Origin: a virus
Length of the DNA stretch: 25,997 nucleotides
IMG/VR virus record: IMGVR_UViG_3300038306_000001
Location: 1-25,997 of that record
Strand: one strand, 5' to 3'
The notes under the pieces are model-generated. The model worked only from the letters and a program-made list of their open reading frames with translations, was not told the DNA's origin and did no database searches. Positions 7,901 to 14,818 of the stretch are shown here, piece by piece (within the stretch, counting starts at the first letter, position 1; each line of letters starts with the position of its first letter). A program made the position numbers and the translations under genes.

Positions 7901-9519
7901 GGATTGCTAATGTACTTGGTGTACCTGAAGAGCAGGTAATTGCGTCTGTTAATGCAAACGTACAAAGTGGTGCTGTAGAAGTTTCACTTAGACCACGAGC
8001 ACGTCCTGTTGCAGAAGAACCTGAAATAGATAGTGCAATATCTCCACAATTAATATCTGGACCAAAGCAATCTGAATTAGATGGTGGTAAAGCAACTATA
8101 CCAACTGAGGCAGCAATGGATGCAAGTAATTATTTAACACAAAGACTTGCTTCAAGCCAAGGGGGAGACAGTTTTACAGGCGGTGATTATGATGTAGCAA
8201 GTAATGACCCTAATTTTGTATCAGATGCAGACGAAAAGTATCGCAAGGATTACCCAGAAATTCGTAAGGCATTTTATGGTGATGGGTCGGCTACACCACA
8301 GGTAGAACTAACACAACAACCTGCACCTGTTACTGATGCATATGTAGGTAGTTTAGATGCAGCTAGTCAATATAGACAACAGCCTACAACAACACAACCT
8401 GTTGAATCTATAGTAAATGCACCGCCTAGAAAAACAGATGTAGTAACTACGGATATGCAACTAGCCCCTGTACCACCTAGTTTTTCTGCTGTGCCTGAGT
8501 ATATGGATACAGACACTGGCACACCTTCTTATGGTCCTGTACCTGCTGACCCACGTATATCACGAAGATTTACTGGTGCTGATCCATTTGAACGACAAGA
8601 TACAGCAAATACATTAGCTGCATTTGGTCGTGGTACTGCACCACAAAAAGTTGTACCAGCTCCAGAAGGCTCGAAAGAAAACACTTCATTACTAGATAAA
8701 GCATTAAGACTATTAGATAAAGATGCTCAAACCAGAGTACTAAAGCAAGATATTGATGCCACAATTGCAAATGCAAATACAGTAATGAGTGATATTGATC
8801 GCAGACGTGCTGAAGATGCTGAAGATGCATCTAATGTACCTGAACCTCAAACAGATGCGTCTGCACTACAAACAGGTCCAGCAGTAAGAGGAAGAAACTC
8901 ATTTGGTCGGCCCCCACTTAGTATACCTGCAACAGCACCAACTGTTAAGCCTGTTAGTGAGGTAACTACAGATAGAGGTTACGTACCTACTAATGAAGCT
9001 AAACGTGCTGCTAAAGTAGATTATAACGACTATGCTGATCCTCGTGGTCGTGAGCAACTACCAAGTGTAGAACAAAAGTTGAGTAGTTTACGCCCTAAAG
9101 AAGAAACTTTTGGTGAGGCATTTGCTCGTAATAGAAAAGAAAATAAAAAAACATTTACCTATAAAGGTAAAAAATATACAACAGAAACAGCAGAAGAAAA
9201 AGCACCTAAAGAAAAAGCAGCTAAACCTAAAAGGGATACAGGCTCAAAAAGTAATAGGTTAGATCAATCTAATCCCAATACAGAAATAAACTTTAATGCT
9301 AATCTCGCTGAATGGGAAAAAGATATGGCTAGAAGTAATCCTGCATTAGCCCAACACTTTATTGCCACTGCTAATAGGCGACAAAACGATATAGAAAAAA
9401 CAGGGAAAGACCCAGAAGATAAAATATCTGCAAAGAAAACAGATGAGTCTGGTGGTCTTGGTGGCTGGATTAAAAAACAATTCGGCAAAAAGAAGGGTGG
9501 ACTAGCAACCCGATACTAA
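4942..9519 (+). CDS. Very large multidomain phage protein with 'IEEMQSD' polyvalent-type domain
   Basis: A 1525-residue protein with no single assigned function. Domain 1 (about 165-530) carries HLGGKQNIAHTRSSIR (182-197), YLLIEEMQSDL (216-226), then LLANITYAKQNNITKIVIP (404-422) and EYYEGVFKTIYKDAVKK. This succession resembles the 'HW..PNv.aH.R...fIEE.QSD' region of large polyvalent phage proteins. Domain 2 (about 558-633) has GRDVYETPEGEMVSEKS, WINIPSIHEG and EPTSVHKNKEEAEQAA. Domain 3 (about 660-725) has GVRDDVPAMVSEGEFVFP and LMQMRQEAKMGLKRM, a module recurring in marine podovirus virion-region proteins. A short hydrophobic stretch is at 916-936. The C-terminal ~450 residues are Pro/Thr/Ala-rich and low in complexity. 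Gly-Gly motifs recur (EGGVVG, DGGL, DGGFV, KKGGLATRY at the end). Position between portal and scaffold suggests a virion-internal or ejected protein; this is inference. Confidence 0.8.
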   Translation: MGLLSSGIKAARTATRSIPDITNYTKPKKKINPLVKPREQIFESPDLIETPTDYFGDPVEPDLEIIGKLYSPVYSAIEEMPIGKQGTKGENISAYLNKRAPNVEKAELESFGLELDPNRRYTKEEVLSLAKEKGTTDYTIEKHKYTEYEDDQRQGITDKEVDYVELTVQGKQEYAGSEDYTHLGGKQNIAHTRSSIRSELPEGGPLAQKISDRPRYLLIEEMQSDLVKNRNNPELKEENWYISREYDMYVPTAFDDFADNMDIDYNFYIDRNIIRTIQKHYYDMYSPDRLEGLDELKKVREDDSFRKGLIKKLKEEHNIDAQGKDIDTVSLDAIRKSSDTSRGEGDWNSGGEYQIEPDQQLENEAKDLFRQIENTVGSIYGKEATQADVKKLPIATRTEYVKKLLLANITYAKQNNITKIVIPNYKEIAKQRLDNFQMTISSLQETDPLVIKYNKAVKEGTVNELAQEYYEGVFKTIYKDAVKKAINQLNNETNNALKTKTKELTYPDLTEPNRVRKSNALEIDITNFEYDPKTDAFRFKEGGVVGTKTNKKTQAGRDVYETPEGEMVSEKSTTFKYKGQWINIPSIHEGHRYDDDTLILMLEAGLIEPTSVHKNKEEAEQAARKRSDSLKFNQGGTPMLEQQMEIFEDGGLRDEGGEVDEVSGNEVPIGGTKEGVRDDVPAMVSEGEFVFPEDVTRYIGLDKLMQMRQEAKMGLKRMDAMGQMGNGDEATMPDDMPFSMADLIVVAGDTGEELEMADGGFVRRSTTARRTEQQPTYAQPTDQDAQQPVFKTTRRLLPEREAPEPINLDFSGIMGESKISFKEYRNEEGKSVLMPFIGGSPVFPIPDGYTLYTAEDSSANTNEVASKVNEIAQAQEKDTYEVPDFLKPKPPEAKNWASMSTDKLIDELGSVTGTSRLITKGAMMLMGPVGLAGNLMMRHQDKNIVAAIDAALARGGLSAEYKTTLTAAKEELTKSGMLGFLDPIIDGIANVLGVPEEQVIASVNANVQSGAVEVSLRPRARPVAEEPEIDSAISPQLISGPKQSELDGGKATIPTEAAMDASNYLTQRLASSQGGDSFTGGDYDVASNDPNFVSDADEKYRKDYPEIRKAFYGDGSATPQVELTQQPAPVTDAYVGSLDAASQYRQQPTTTQPVESIVNAPPRKTDVVTTDMQLAPVPPSFSAVPEYMDTDTGTPSYGPVPADPRISRRFTGADPFERQDTANTLAAFGRGTAPQKVVPAPEGSKENTSLLDKALRLLDKDAQTRVLKQDIDATIANANTVMSDIDRRRAEDAEDASNVPEPQTDASALQTGPAVRGRNSFGRPPLSIPATAPTVKPVSEVTTDRGYVPTNEAKRAAKVDYNDYADPRGREQLPSVEQKLSSLRPKEETFGEAFARNRKENKKTFTYKGKKYTTETAEEKAPKEKAAKPKRDTGSKSNRLDQSNPNTEINFNANLAEWEKDMARSNPALAQHFIATANRRQNDIEKTGKDPEDKISAKKTDESGGLGGWIKKQFGKKKGGLATRY

Positions 9520-9579
9520 ATGCTAGATATGCTGGCTACTCATCCCCCATCCAACATGGCTACGGTGGCCCCAGTTTAA
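9520..9579 (+). CDS. Possible 19-residue peptide ORF
   Basis: An ATG directly after the stop of the 1525-residue gene opens a 19-codon frame (MLDMLATHPPSNMATVAPV) ending nine bases before the next start. It fills nearly all of the 69-base gap. There is only a weak, distant purine-rich stretch upstream (AAGGGTGG within the preceding gene), so translation would depend on coupling. It could equally be chance or a decayed gene end. No function can be proposed. Confidence 0.2.
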   Translation: MLDMLATHPPSNMATVAPV

Positions 9580-9588
9580 GGAACTATA

Positions 9589-10458
9589 ATGTCAGATACT
9601 AATACTATGGCTTCAGAAGTACAGCCTGAAAAGAAAGTTGCATTTGCAAATCGTAAGTACAGCAACGAAGAAAAGATTAAAAAAGAAGAAGAAGAATTAG
9701 AACAGCTTATCGCAGAGCAAAAGGGTGAAGCTAAAGAGGAAGAACCTCAAGAAGCTGAACCAGCCAATGCGGAAGAAAAAAGTTTTAAGAAACGGTATGG
9801 TGATCTTCGACGCCACGTGCAGGAAAAAGAAAAAGAGTGGGAAGAAAAATTTAATGAGGTTCAAAAGCAACTTAAAGAAGTAACCCAAAAAGAAATTAAA
9901 CTACCTAAGTCTGACGAAGACATTGAGGCTTGGGCTATACAGTATCCAGATGTAGCAGCTATTGTAGAAACTATTGCAATTAAAAAGGCACGTGAGCAAT
10001 CTGCTGGACTAGAGGATCGTGTAAAAGAAATTGATGAGATGAAAGCTACTGCATCTCGTGAGAAAGCTGAAGTTGAATTGATGAAAATTCATCCTGACTT
10101 TGGTGAGATTCGTGACAGTGATGAGTTCCATACTTGGGCAGAGGAGCAACCTAAGTGGGTACAAAATGCCCTATATGAAAATGACCATGATTCTCGTTCT
10201 GCTGCTAGGGCAATTGATCTGTATAAAACAGATATGAATATTAAACCCAAAAAGACTAGTGACGCAAAAGATGCGGCACGATCAGTAAATAGTCGTAATA
10301 GTAGAAGTCAGCCAGATACAAGTAGTGAAGCTGGTGTGTTTAAAGAGAGTGACGTTAACAGTATGACACCTCACCAATACGAAGAATCTGCTGATGTCAT
10401 TATGGAAGCTATCCGTACAGGCAAATTTATTTACGATATGTCGGGTTCTGCCCGATAA
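9589..10458 (+). CDS. Scaffold-like capsid assembly protein
   Basis: A 289-residue, highly charged, mostly helical protein placed immediately before the capsid gene, the classic scaffold position. Residues 25-100 are dominated by Glu/Lys heptad-like sequence (KKEEEELEQLIAEQ, then KSFKKRYGDLRRHVQEKEKE), and 130-165 is a second helical, coiled-coil-like part. The middle contains IKLPKSDEDIEAWAIQYPDV (103-122) and MKIHPDFGEIRDSDEF (165-180), segments often seen in scaffolds of marine podovirus-like phages. The C-terminus has a Ser/Lys-rich linker and a final helical patch (HQYEESADVIMEAIRTGKF), a likely coat-binding end by analogy with other scaffolds. The ribosome site is AAGGAA at 9578-9583. 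The role rests on position and composition rather than a catalytic motif; no protease domain is seen. Confidence 0.8.
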   Translation: MSDTNTMASEVQPEKKVAFANRKYSNEEKIKKEEEELEQLIAEQKGEAKEEEPQEAEPANAEEKSFKKRYGDLRRHVQEKEKEWEEKFNEVQKQLKEVTQKEIKLPKSDEDIEAWAIQYPDVAAIVETIAIKKAREQSAGLEDRVKEIDEMKATASREKAEVELMKIHPDFGEIRDSDEFHTWAEEQPKWVQNALYENDHDSRSAARAIDLYKTDMNIKPKKTSDAKDAARSVNSRNSRSQPDTSSEAGVFKESDVNSMTPHQYEESADVIMEAIRTGKFIYDMSGSAR

Positions 10459-10464
10459 AACCTA

Positions 10465-10492
10465 TTGACATATAGAAATATTCTGGTATAAC
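10465..10492 (+). promoter_or_regulatory. Strong sigma70-type promoter for the capsid gene
   Basis: TTGACA (10465-10470, perfect -35) is followed after 16 bases by TATAAC (10487-10492, five of six -10 bases) preceded by TGG, an extended -10. The site lies just after the scaffold stop in the largest spacer of the window, 218 bases before the capsid ATG. Transcription would begin near 10499, just before a perfect hairpin. It implies use of host RNA polymerase and extra transcription of the capsid gene. Confidence 0.7.
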
Positions 10493-10505
10493 TATGTGTA
10501 CAATC

Positions 10506-10542
10506 GTATAGTGTGGCCCTATTATAGTTACCCACACTATAC
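10506..10542 (+). promoter_or_regulatory. Perfect 11-bp inverted repeat in the capsid leader
   Basis: GTATAGTGTGG (10506-10516) pairs exactly with CCACACTATAC (10532-10542) across a 15-base loop. It begins about seven bases after the predicted transcription start, so it would be the 5' stem of the capsid mRNA. No T-run follows, so it is not an ordinary terminator. mRNA 5' stabilisation, an operator, or RNase processing are the options. Confidence 0.6.
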
Positions 10543-10607
10543 CTTAACTATCCTACGCAAACAACAATACGCTTTCGGACAACCTAATGTCTCATGGCCC
10601 ACTTGAT

Positions 10608-10627
10608 TAAGCATAGGCCAATGCTTA
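10608..10627 (+). promoter_or_regulatory. Second leader hairpin, 7-bp stem and 6-base loop
   Basis: TAAGCAT (10608-10614) and ATGCTTA (10621-10627) form a perfect stem around AGGCCA. It is located mid-leader between the first hairpin and the capsid ribosome site. It is short and AT-rich, so it may be chance; it is listed because it lies in the same non-coding leader. Confidence 0.3.
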
Positions 10628-10695
10628 TAATAGTGCACCCTAGTAGAGTTAGCCTCTGTGTAACGATTGAAGGTTTGCATCTGTATCTTTATGCT

Positions 10696-10703
10696 AAAGG
10701 AGA
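10696..10703 (+). promoter_or_regulatory. Strong Shine-Dalgarno site of the capsid gene
   Basis: AAAGGAGA lies six bases before the ATG at 10710, among the best ribosome sites in the window. It fixes the capsid start over an overlapping out-of-frame ORF that would begin at 10594 without such a site. Confidence 0.75.
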
Positions 10704-10709
10704 ATTAAA

Positions 10710-11780
10710 ATGGCATTTGGAAAGGCTTCGGGCTACTCAAACTTACCTAATGGTAATTTCTCGCCCGTCATTTATAGCAAACAGGTGCAACTTGCTTTTC
10801 GCAAATCTGCAGTATGTGAAGCTATTACTAACTCTGATTATTTCGGAGAGATTGCCCAGATGGGTGATTCAGTTAAGATCATTAAAGAACCTGAGATTTC
10901 AGTAACAGCGTACCTACGTGGTACAACTATTGCAACTCAAGACCTTAGTGATAACGACTTCTCATTGACAATTGATAAAGCTAACTATTTTGCTTTCAAG
11001 ATTGACGATATTGAAGAAGCTCATTCGCACGTAAACTTCCAAAGTCTTGCAAGTGATCGTGCTGCGTATCGTTTGGCTGATCAGTATGACCAAGATGTTC
11101 TTGGCTACTTGTCAGGTTACAAACAGTCTGCACTTCATGCAAATGCAGGTGTAGTAAACGACACAGTTAACGGCACTAAAGCAAACACATCTGCAGGTTC
11201 AGACGAATTGCTTGCTGCCAATAAACTGAAAAAGGGTGACTTTGGTAACATCACTACTACAAGTGCTGCCGACCACTCAATTCCAGTTGCTGCTCGTTTG
11301 CCCGGTGCTACTGCACTGCCAACCGCAACCGCTTCACCAGCAATGGTTGTAGCTCGTATGAGTCGTTTGATGGATTCTCAAAACGTAGACACCCAAGGTC
11401 GTTGGATCGTAATTGACCCAGTGATGATGGAAGTTCTTCGTGATGAAGATTCACGTTTCTTGAACGCCGACTTCGGTGGTTCTGGTCTACAAAACGGATT
11501 GGTTATTAAAAACTTCCACGGCTTTAACGTGTACGTTTCAAATAACTTGCCATCTGTAGGTACTGGTGCTGCTACTACTGGAACAGCCAACCAAAACACT
11601 AACTATGGTGTTATTGTTGCTGGTCACAGTTCAGCCGTTGCTACTGCCGAGCAGATCAACAAGACTGAAACTTACCGTGATCCTGACAGCTTTGCTGACA
11701 TTGTTCGTGGTATGCATCTATATGGTCGCAAGATTCTTCGTCCAGAAGCTCTTGTTACTGCTAAGTATAACTTGGCGTAA
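10710..11780 (+). CDS. Major capsid protein
   Basis: Shell-forming head protein of 356 residues, probably HK97-fold. The N-terminus (MAFGKASGYSNLPNGNFSPV) is followed by a helical segment YSKQVQLAFRKSAVCEAITN. Then comes the pattern MGDSVKIIKEPEISVTAYLR and ANYFAFKIDDIEEAHS, typical of the marine podovirus-like major capsid family. The C-terminal half contains WIVIDPVMMEVLRDEDSRFL (about 231-250) and KNFHGFNVYVSNNLP, the region that forms the P- and A-domains in related capsids. No N-terminal delta domain is seen, consistent with a separate scaffold gene just upstream. It has its own promoter and leader (10465-10709), an excellent ribosome site and a downstream hairpin, all fitting very high expression. 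The fold is inferred from family; the identity is secure from position and pattern. Confidence 0.9.
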   Translation: MAFGKASGYSNLPNGNFSPVIYSKQVQLAFRKSAVCEAITNSDYFGEIAQMGDSVKIIKEPEISVTAYLRGTTIATQDLSDNDFSLTIDKANYFAFKIDDIEEAHSHVNFQSLASDRAAYRLADQYDQDVLGYLSGYKQSALHANAGVVNDTVNGTKANTSAGSDELLAANKLKKGDFGNITTTSAADHSIPVAARLPGATALPTATASPAMVVARMSRLMDSQNVDTQGRWIVIDPVMMEVLRDEDSRFLNADFGGSGLQNGLVIKNFHGFNVYVSNNLPSVGTGAATTGTANQNTNYGVIVAGHSSAVATAEQINKTETYRDPDSFADIVRGMHLYGRKILRPEALVTAKYNLA

Positions 11781-11791
11781 CTTTAAAACTT

Positions 11792-11821
11792 TAAGTGGGC
11801 TGCTTAATTGTGGCCCACTTA
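11792..11821 (+). terminator. Hairpin after the capsid gene, possible leaky terminator
   Basis: TAAGTGGGC (11792-11800) and GCCCACTTA (11813-11821) form a perfect 9-bp stem with a 12-base loop, 12 bases after the capsid stop. The downstream sequence TCTATAAAAGG has only a poor T-run, so efficient intrinsic termination is doubtful. A partial terminator or an RNA 3' end stabiliser or processing site for abundant capsid mRNA is plausible. Confidence 0.45.
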
Positions 11822-11839
11822 TCTATAAAAGGTTTAAAC

Positions 11840-12277
11840 ATGGGAATTACAACAGCGGTTTGTAACACATTTAAACAAGAACTGCTTGGTGGTACACATG
11901 ATTTGGACACCGATACAATAAAGGTTGCATTAATTAAAGTATCTCCAACAGGTACATATAATGCAGGTACAACTAACTATTCAGACGTTACAGGAAATTC
12001 CGACGAAGCTGTAGGAGTAGGGTACACAGCAACAGGTAATACCCTTGCTAATCCCTCTATCACTTTAAGTGGTTCTACTGCCATAGTCGATTATGACAAT
12101 ACAACATGGTCATCTGTAACTGTTTCTGCTGATGGGTGTATCATATATAACTCATCCAAATCTAATAGGGCTATCGCTGTAATAGCTTTTGGTAGTACTA
12201 AAAAATCTATCAATGGGGATTTTACAATACAGTTTCCCACAGCAGACGCATCTAACGCCATAATACGTATTGCATAA
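11840..12277 (+). CDS. Conserved small phage protein, probable virion component
   Basis: A 145-residue protein starting MGITTAVCNTFKQELLGGTH. The ATG at 11840 is chosen because AAAAGG lies seven bases upstream. A longer reading from 11795 would start inside the capsid-downstream hairpin. The sequence DTIKVALIKVSPTGTYNAGT, then YSDVTGNSDEAVG and a beta-rich C-terminus (GDFTIQFPTADASNAIIRIA) match a family very common just after the capsid gene in marine phages. It is beta-rich with no cysteine pairs, signal peptide or membrane segment. A head decoration or tail-related structural role is likely from position, but is not shown by any motif. Confidence 0.75.
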   Translation: MGITTAVCNTFKQELLGGTHDLDTDTIKVALIKVSPTGTYNAGTTNYSDVTGNSDEAVGVGYTATGNTLANPSITLSGSTAIVDYDNTTWSSVTVSADGCIIYNSSKSNRAIAVIAFGSTKKSINGDFTIQFPTADASNAIIRIA

Positions 12278-12289
12278 GGAGTAAACAAA

Positions 12290-12727
12290 ATGGCATCGTT
12301 TAATAAAGTAAATGACTTCGTTAAGAACGCAGTTCATAATATGGACCTAGAGTCCGATCAGTTTGTAGTTGCACTGTCTAATACAGCACCTGCATCTGAG
12401 TCACCTAACCCTGCAACAGATGGTAATGGTACATTAAGTAATATTACACAGGTAAGTTATAGTAATTTATCTTCCCGTAGTATTACAACTACTTCATCTG
12501 CACAGGCAAGCGGCACATATAAGTTAGTTCTTTCCGACATCACACTGACATCGACGGGTGGATCAACTGGCCCGTTCCGTTATATTTATATTTATGATGA
12601 TACGGTAACAGCACCTGCTGATCCTATTGTTGGTTACTATGATTATGGTTCATCTCTTACACTAAACGATGGCGATAGTTTCACTGTAGACTTTAATGCT
12701 ACTAATGGTGTAATCCAACTTACATAG
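12290..12727 (+). CDS. Conserved small phage protein of unknown function
   Basis: A 145-residue protein with a short helical start (MASFNKVNDFVKNAVHNMDL) followed by beta-rich sequence. DQFVVALSNTAPASES echoes the 'IKVALI' strand of the preceding gene product, and it ends GDSFTVDFNATNGVIQLT, close in style to the neighbour's GDFTIQFPTADASNAIIRIA. The two neighbours may therefore be distant paralogues of one beta fold. Its ribosome site is TAAGGAG just after the previous stop. It is probably structural (decoration or tail-associated). The paralogy is based on eye alignment of both ends only. Confidence 0.7.
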   Translation: MASFNKVNDFVKNAVHNMDLESDQFVVALSNTAPASESPNPATDGNGTLSNITQVSYSNLSSRSITTTSSAQASGTYKLVLSDITLTSTGGSTGPFRYIYIYDDTVTAPADPIVGYYDYGSSLTLNDGDSFTVDFNATNGVIQLT

Positions 12728-12737
12728 GATTTAACTG

Positions 12738-13112
12738 ATGGTCACTCTTGTAAATAGAGCAAAAATGGGAACTAGCACTACTGGTACTGGCACAATAACA
12801 TTGGGCAGTGCTGAGTCTGGCTATCAAAGTTTTGCTTCTGCAGGGGTGACTGACGGTACTACTATAAGATATACGATTGAAGATTCTACAGCTTTTGAGA
12901 TAGGAACTGGTGTATATACTGCATCAGGCACAACATTAACTAGGGTGGTTACAGAAAGCTCTAACTCCAATAATGCTATTAACTTATCTGGTAACGCAAA
13001 GGTTTTTGTAACCGCTACTGCAGATGATATTATAGATAGACTTATTGATGGTGGTGCAGCAGCTTCTACCTACGACACTACTCTGGGTGATATTGATGGG
13101 GGTTCTGCCTAA
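12738..13112 (+). CDS. Small fibre-region protein with phage tail-protein N-terminal module
   Basis: A 124-residue protein beginning MVTLVNRAKMGTSTTGTGTI, then LGSAESGYQSFASAGVTDGT, IRYTIED and TASGTTLTRVVTESSNS. This arrangement is the small beta module often placed at the N-terminus of, or just before, phage tail or fibre proteins. Here it is a free-standing gene. It ends in a flexible Gly/Ala-rich tail (GGAAASTYDTTLGDIDGGSA). Its stop codon overlaps the next start (TAATG at 13110-13114), so translation is coupled to the first adhesin. An attachment or collar role for the adhesins is a contextual guess. Confidence 0.7.
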   Translation: MVTLVNRAKMGTSTTGTGTITLGSAESGYQSFASAGVTDGTTIRYTIEDSTAFEIGTGVYTASGTTLTRVVTESSNSNNAINLSGNAKVFVTATADDIIDRLIDGGAAASTYDTTLGDIDGGSA

Positions 13113-14818
13113 TGGCAAATAAAATACAAATACGTAGAGACACTGCCTCTAACTGGACTAGCAGTAACCCCACACTTTCTCAGGGTGAGCAAGGTTATGA
13201 AACTGATACAGGCAAGTTAAAAATTGGTGATGGCTCTACTGCATGGACTAGCTTAGGTTATTCTTTTGAAAGTAGTGGACTTTCTAATATTGTTGAAGAC
13301 ACTACTCCACAACTTGGCGGTGATCTTGATGTAAACTCTAAGGCCATAAACTTTGGTGATAGCAACGGCACTACTACAAATATGCTTACATTTGGTGATG
13401 GAAATGATTTGAAAATTTATCACCATGCGACTGCAGGTACATACATAACTGAAGAAGGCACTGGAAACTTAAACTTTAGGGCGGGTGACTTGCGCCTAAT
13501 GAATGATGCGGGATCAACAACCCTTCAGTCCCTCCTTAGTGGCATACGGATAAGCAATAGCTACACTTTACCTACTTCAGATGGCACATCAGGTCAGGTA
13601 ATGACCACAGATGGTTCAGGGGCAGTTACTTTTGCGACTGCTAGTGGAGGTGGCGCTGATCTTTATGCTGCGGAAACAACAGGTTCTACTGATCCCACAG
13701 CAAGCGGAACAAGGTCGATAGCTATTGGTTCAGGTGCAGATGCAAATGGAACAAGTTCAATTGCTATTGGTAGTCTTTCAGATTGCTCTACTACAGAAAG
13801 TTATCAAATCGCCATTGGGCATAATGCTACTACTACTTATGGTCATATAGCTATAGGTTATAATACTACTGCTACCGCTTCATGGGCTACAGCCGTTGGT
13901 TACGATGCTTCTGCGGGATACCAAGGTAGTGCTTTTGGTATTCAGGCTGAAAGCACTTCAAATTTTGCAACAGCTTTAGGGCATTCATCAAGAGCAGCAG
14001 GGACATACAGTACAGCTTTGCCGTATAGCCGTACATCGGGTAGTCACAGCTTGGCAGCGGCTATATCGACTAACTCATCGTCTTACGGTGCTACTGGTGC
14101 TAATAGCGTGGCGATTGGGTATCAAGCCAAAGCGACAAATACCTATTCTACGTCGATTGGTTCATTGAATAACGTGACGGCCTACGGCGCTTTTGGTGCG
14201 GGTGATGCCAACACTGTTAGCGGTGACTATGGGGTTGCGATTGGTAGGGGGAACACATCAGGCGCAACTGTATCATCTCGACCCAATGTTGCATTAGGGT
14301 ACACAAACATAGCAACAGGTGGGGTGGCCCTTGCTGTAGGTGGCAACTCAGACACACAGGGTATTTGGGGTAAGATGTCCCATGCTGGTGGTAGATTTTC
14401 CGTAAATGGTGATGCACAAAACGGTCGTTTTGTCTTCCGTTCAGACACTACAGATGCAACTGCTGAAGCCATGACAACAAACAATAATACTGCATCTACT
14501 AACAACCAAGTAGTCTTGCCCAACAACTCAGTTTATGGCTTTACAGGTACAGTTATTGCTCGTGAAAACTCAGCGCAAACAAACGACTTTGCTGTATGGG
14601 AAATCAAAGGTGGTGCAGTCAGAGCAGCAACAGCGGCAACGACAGCCCTTGGCTCGTACAACATCAACAAAATTAGTGAAAGCACGGGCGCTGCAAACTG
14701 GAGTATTGCTCTTTCAGCAGACACAACAAATGGTGCGGTGGCAATCACAGTAACAGGTGAGGCATCACACTCCATTAGGTGGGTGGCAACCGTGAACACT
14801 ACGGAGGTAACGTACTAA
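13112..14818 (+). CDS. Adhesin A: tail fibre-like protein with YadA-head-like repeats
   Basis: A 568-residue predicted host-contact protein. The N-terminal module (1-50; IQIRRDTASNWTSSNP, then GEQGYETDTGKLKIGDGST) is a widespread phage tail-fibre N-terminus resembling the tropism-determinant N-domain. The region from 95 to 131 (GDGNDLKIYHHATAGTYITE) is a fibre module common in marine phages. A linker at 147-186 contains SYTLPTSDGTSGQVMTTDGS and GGGADLY. Residues 200-410 hold many imperfect 14-16-residue SIAIGxxAxA repeats like the beta-roll head of trimeric YadA adhesins, including SSYGATGANSVAIG (323-336). The C-terminal domain (430-568) contains SDTTDATAEAMTT, LPNNSVYGFTGTVIARE and SIRWVATVNTTEVTY, and recurs in the next two gene products. 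Trimeric assembly on the virion is expected from the family. Both junctions use TAATG overlaps. Confidence 0.82.
   Translation: MANKIQIRRDTASNWTSSNPTLSQGEQGYETDTGKLKIGDGSTAWTSLGYSFESSGLSNIVEDTTPQLGGDLDVNSKAINFGDSNGTTTNMLTFGDGNDLKIYHHATAGTYITEEGTGNLNFRAGDLRLMNDAGSTTLQSLLSGIRISNSYTLPTSDGTSGQVMTTDGSGAVTFATASGGGADLYAAETTGSTDPTASGTRSIAIGSGADANGTSSIAIGSLSDCSTTESYQIAIGHNATTTYGHIAIGYNTTATASWATAVGYDASAGYQGSAFGIQAESTSNFATALGHSSRAAGTYSTALPYSRTSGSHSLAAAISTNSSSYGATGANSVAIGYQAKATNTYSTSIGSLNNVTAYGAFGAGDANTVSGDYGVAIGRGNTSGATVSSRPNVALGYTNIATGGVALAVGGNSDTQGIWGKMSHAGGRFSVNGDAQNGRFVFRSDTTDATAEAMTTNNNTASTNNQVVLPNNSVYGFTGTVIARENSAQTNDFAVWEIKGGAVRAATAATTALGSYNINKISESTGAANWSIALSADTTNGAVAITVTGEASHSIRWVATVNTTEVTY
14402..14815 (+). 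repeat. Adhesin C-terminal domain, copy 1
   Basis: First of three homologous ~138-codon units ending the tandem adhesin genes. Markers are NGDAQ, SDTTDATAEAM, LPNNSVYGFTGTV and SIRWVATVNTTEVTY. The encoded proteins are clearly related while the DNA has diverged at many third positions. Confidence 0.75.

Noticed and set aside
8570-8830. Leu/Gln/His-rich minus-strand ORF inside the giant gene
   Set aside because: Composition is an artefact of complementing Asp/Ala/Thr-rich codons in the low-complexity tail; no start signal.
10543-10709. tRNA or small RNA gene in the capsid leader
   Set aside because: No cloverleaf, no T-loop GTTCRA-type motif and only a 7-bp hairpin were found; only a leader function is supported.
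10594-10905. 103-codon plus-strand ORF starting before the capsid gene
   Set aside because: It overlaps the capsid gene in another frame, has no ribosome site, and its product is of unlikely composition; it is a by-product of the leader and the capsid coding sequence.
14779-14817. Upstream GTG extension of adhesin B
   Set aside because: It would overlap the conserved end of adhesin A, and GGAGG is positioned for the ATG at 14818, whose leader also matches the start of adhesin C.
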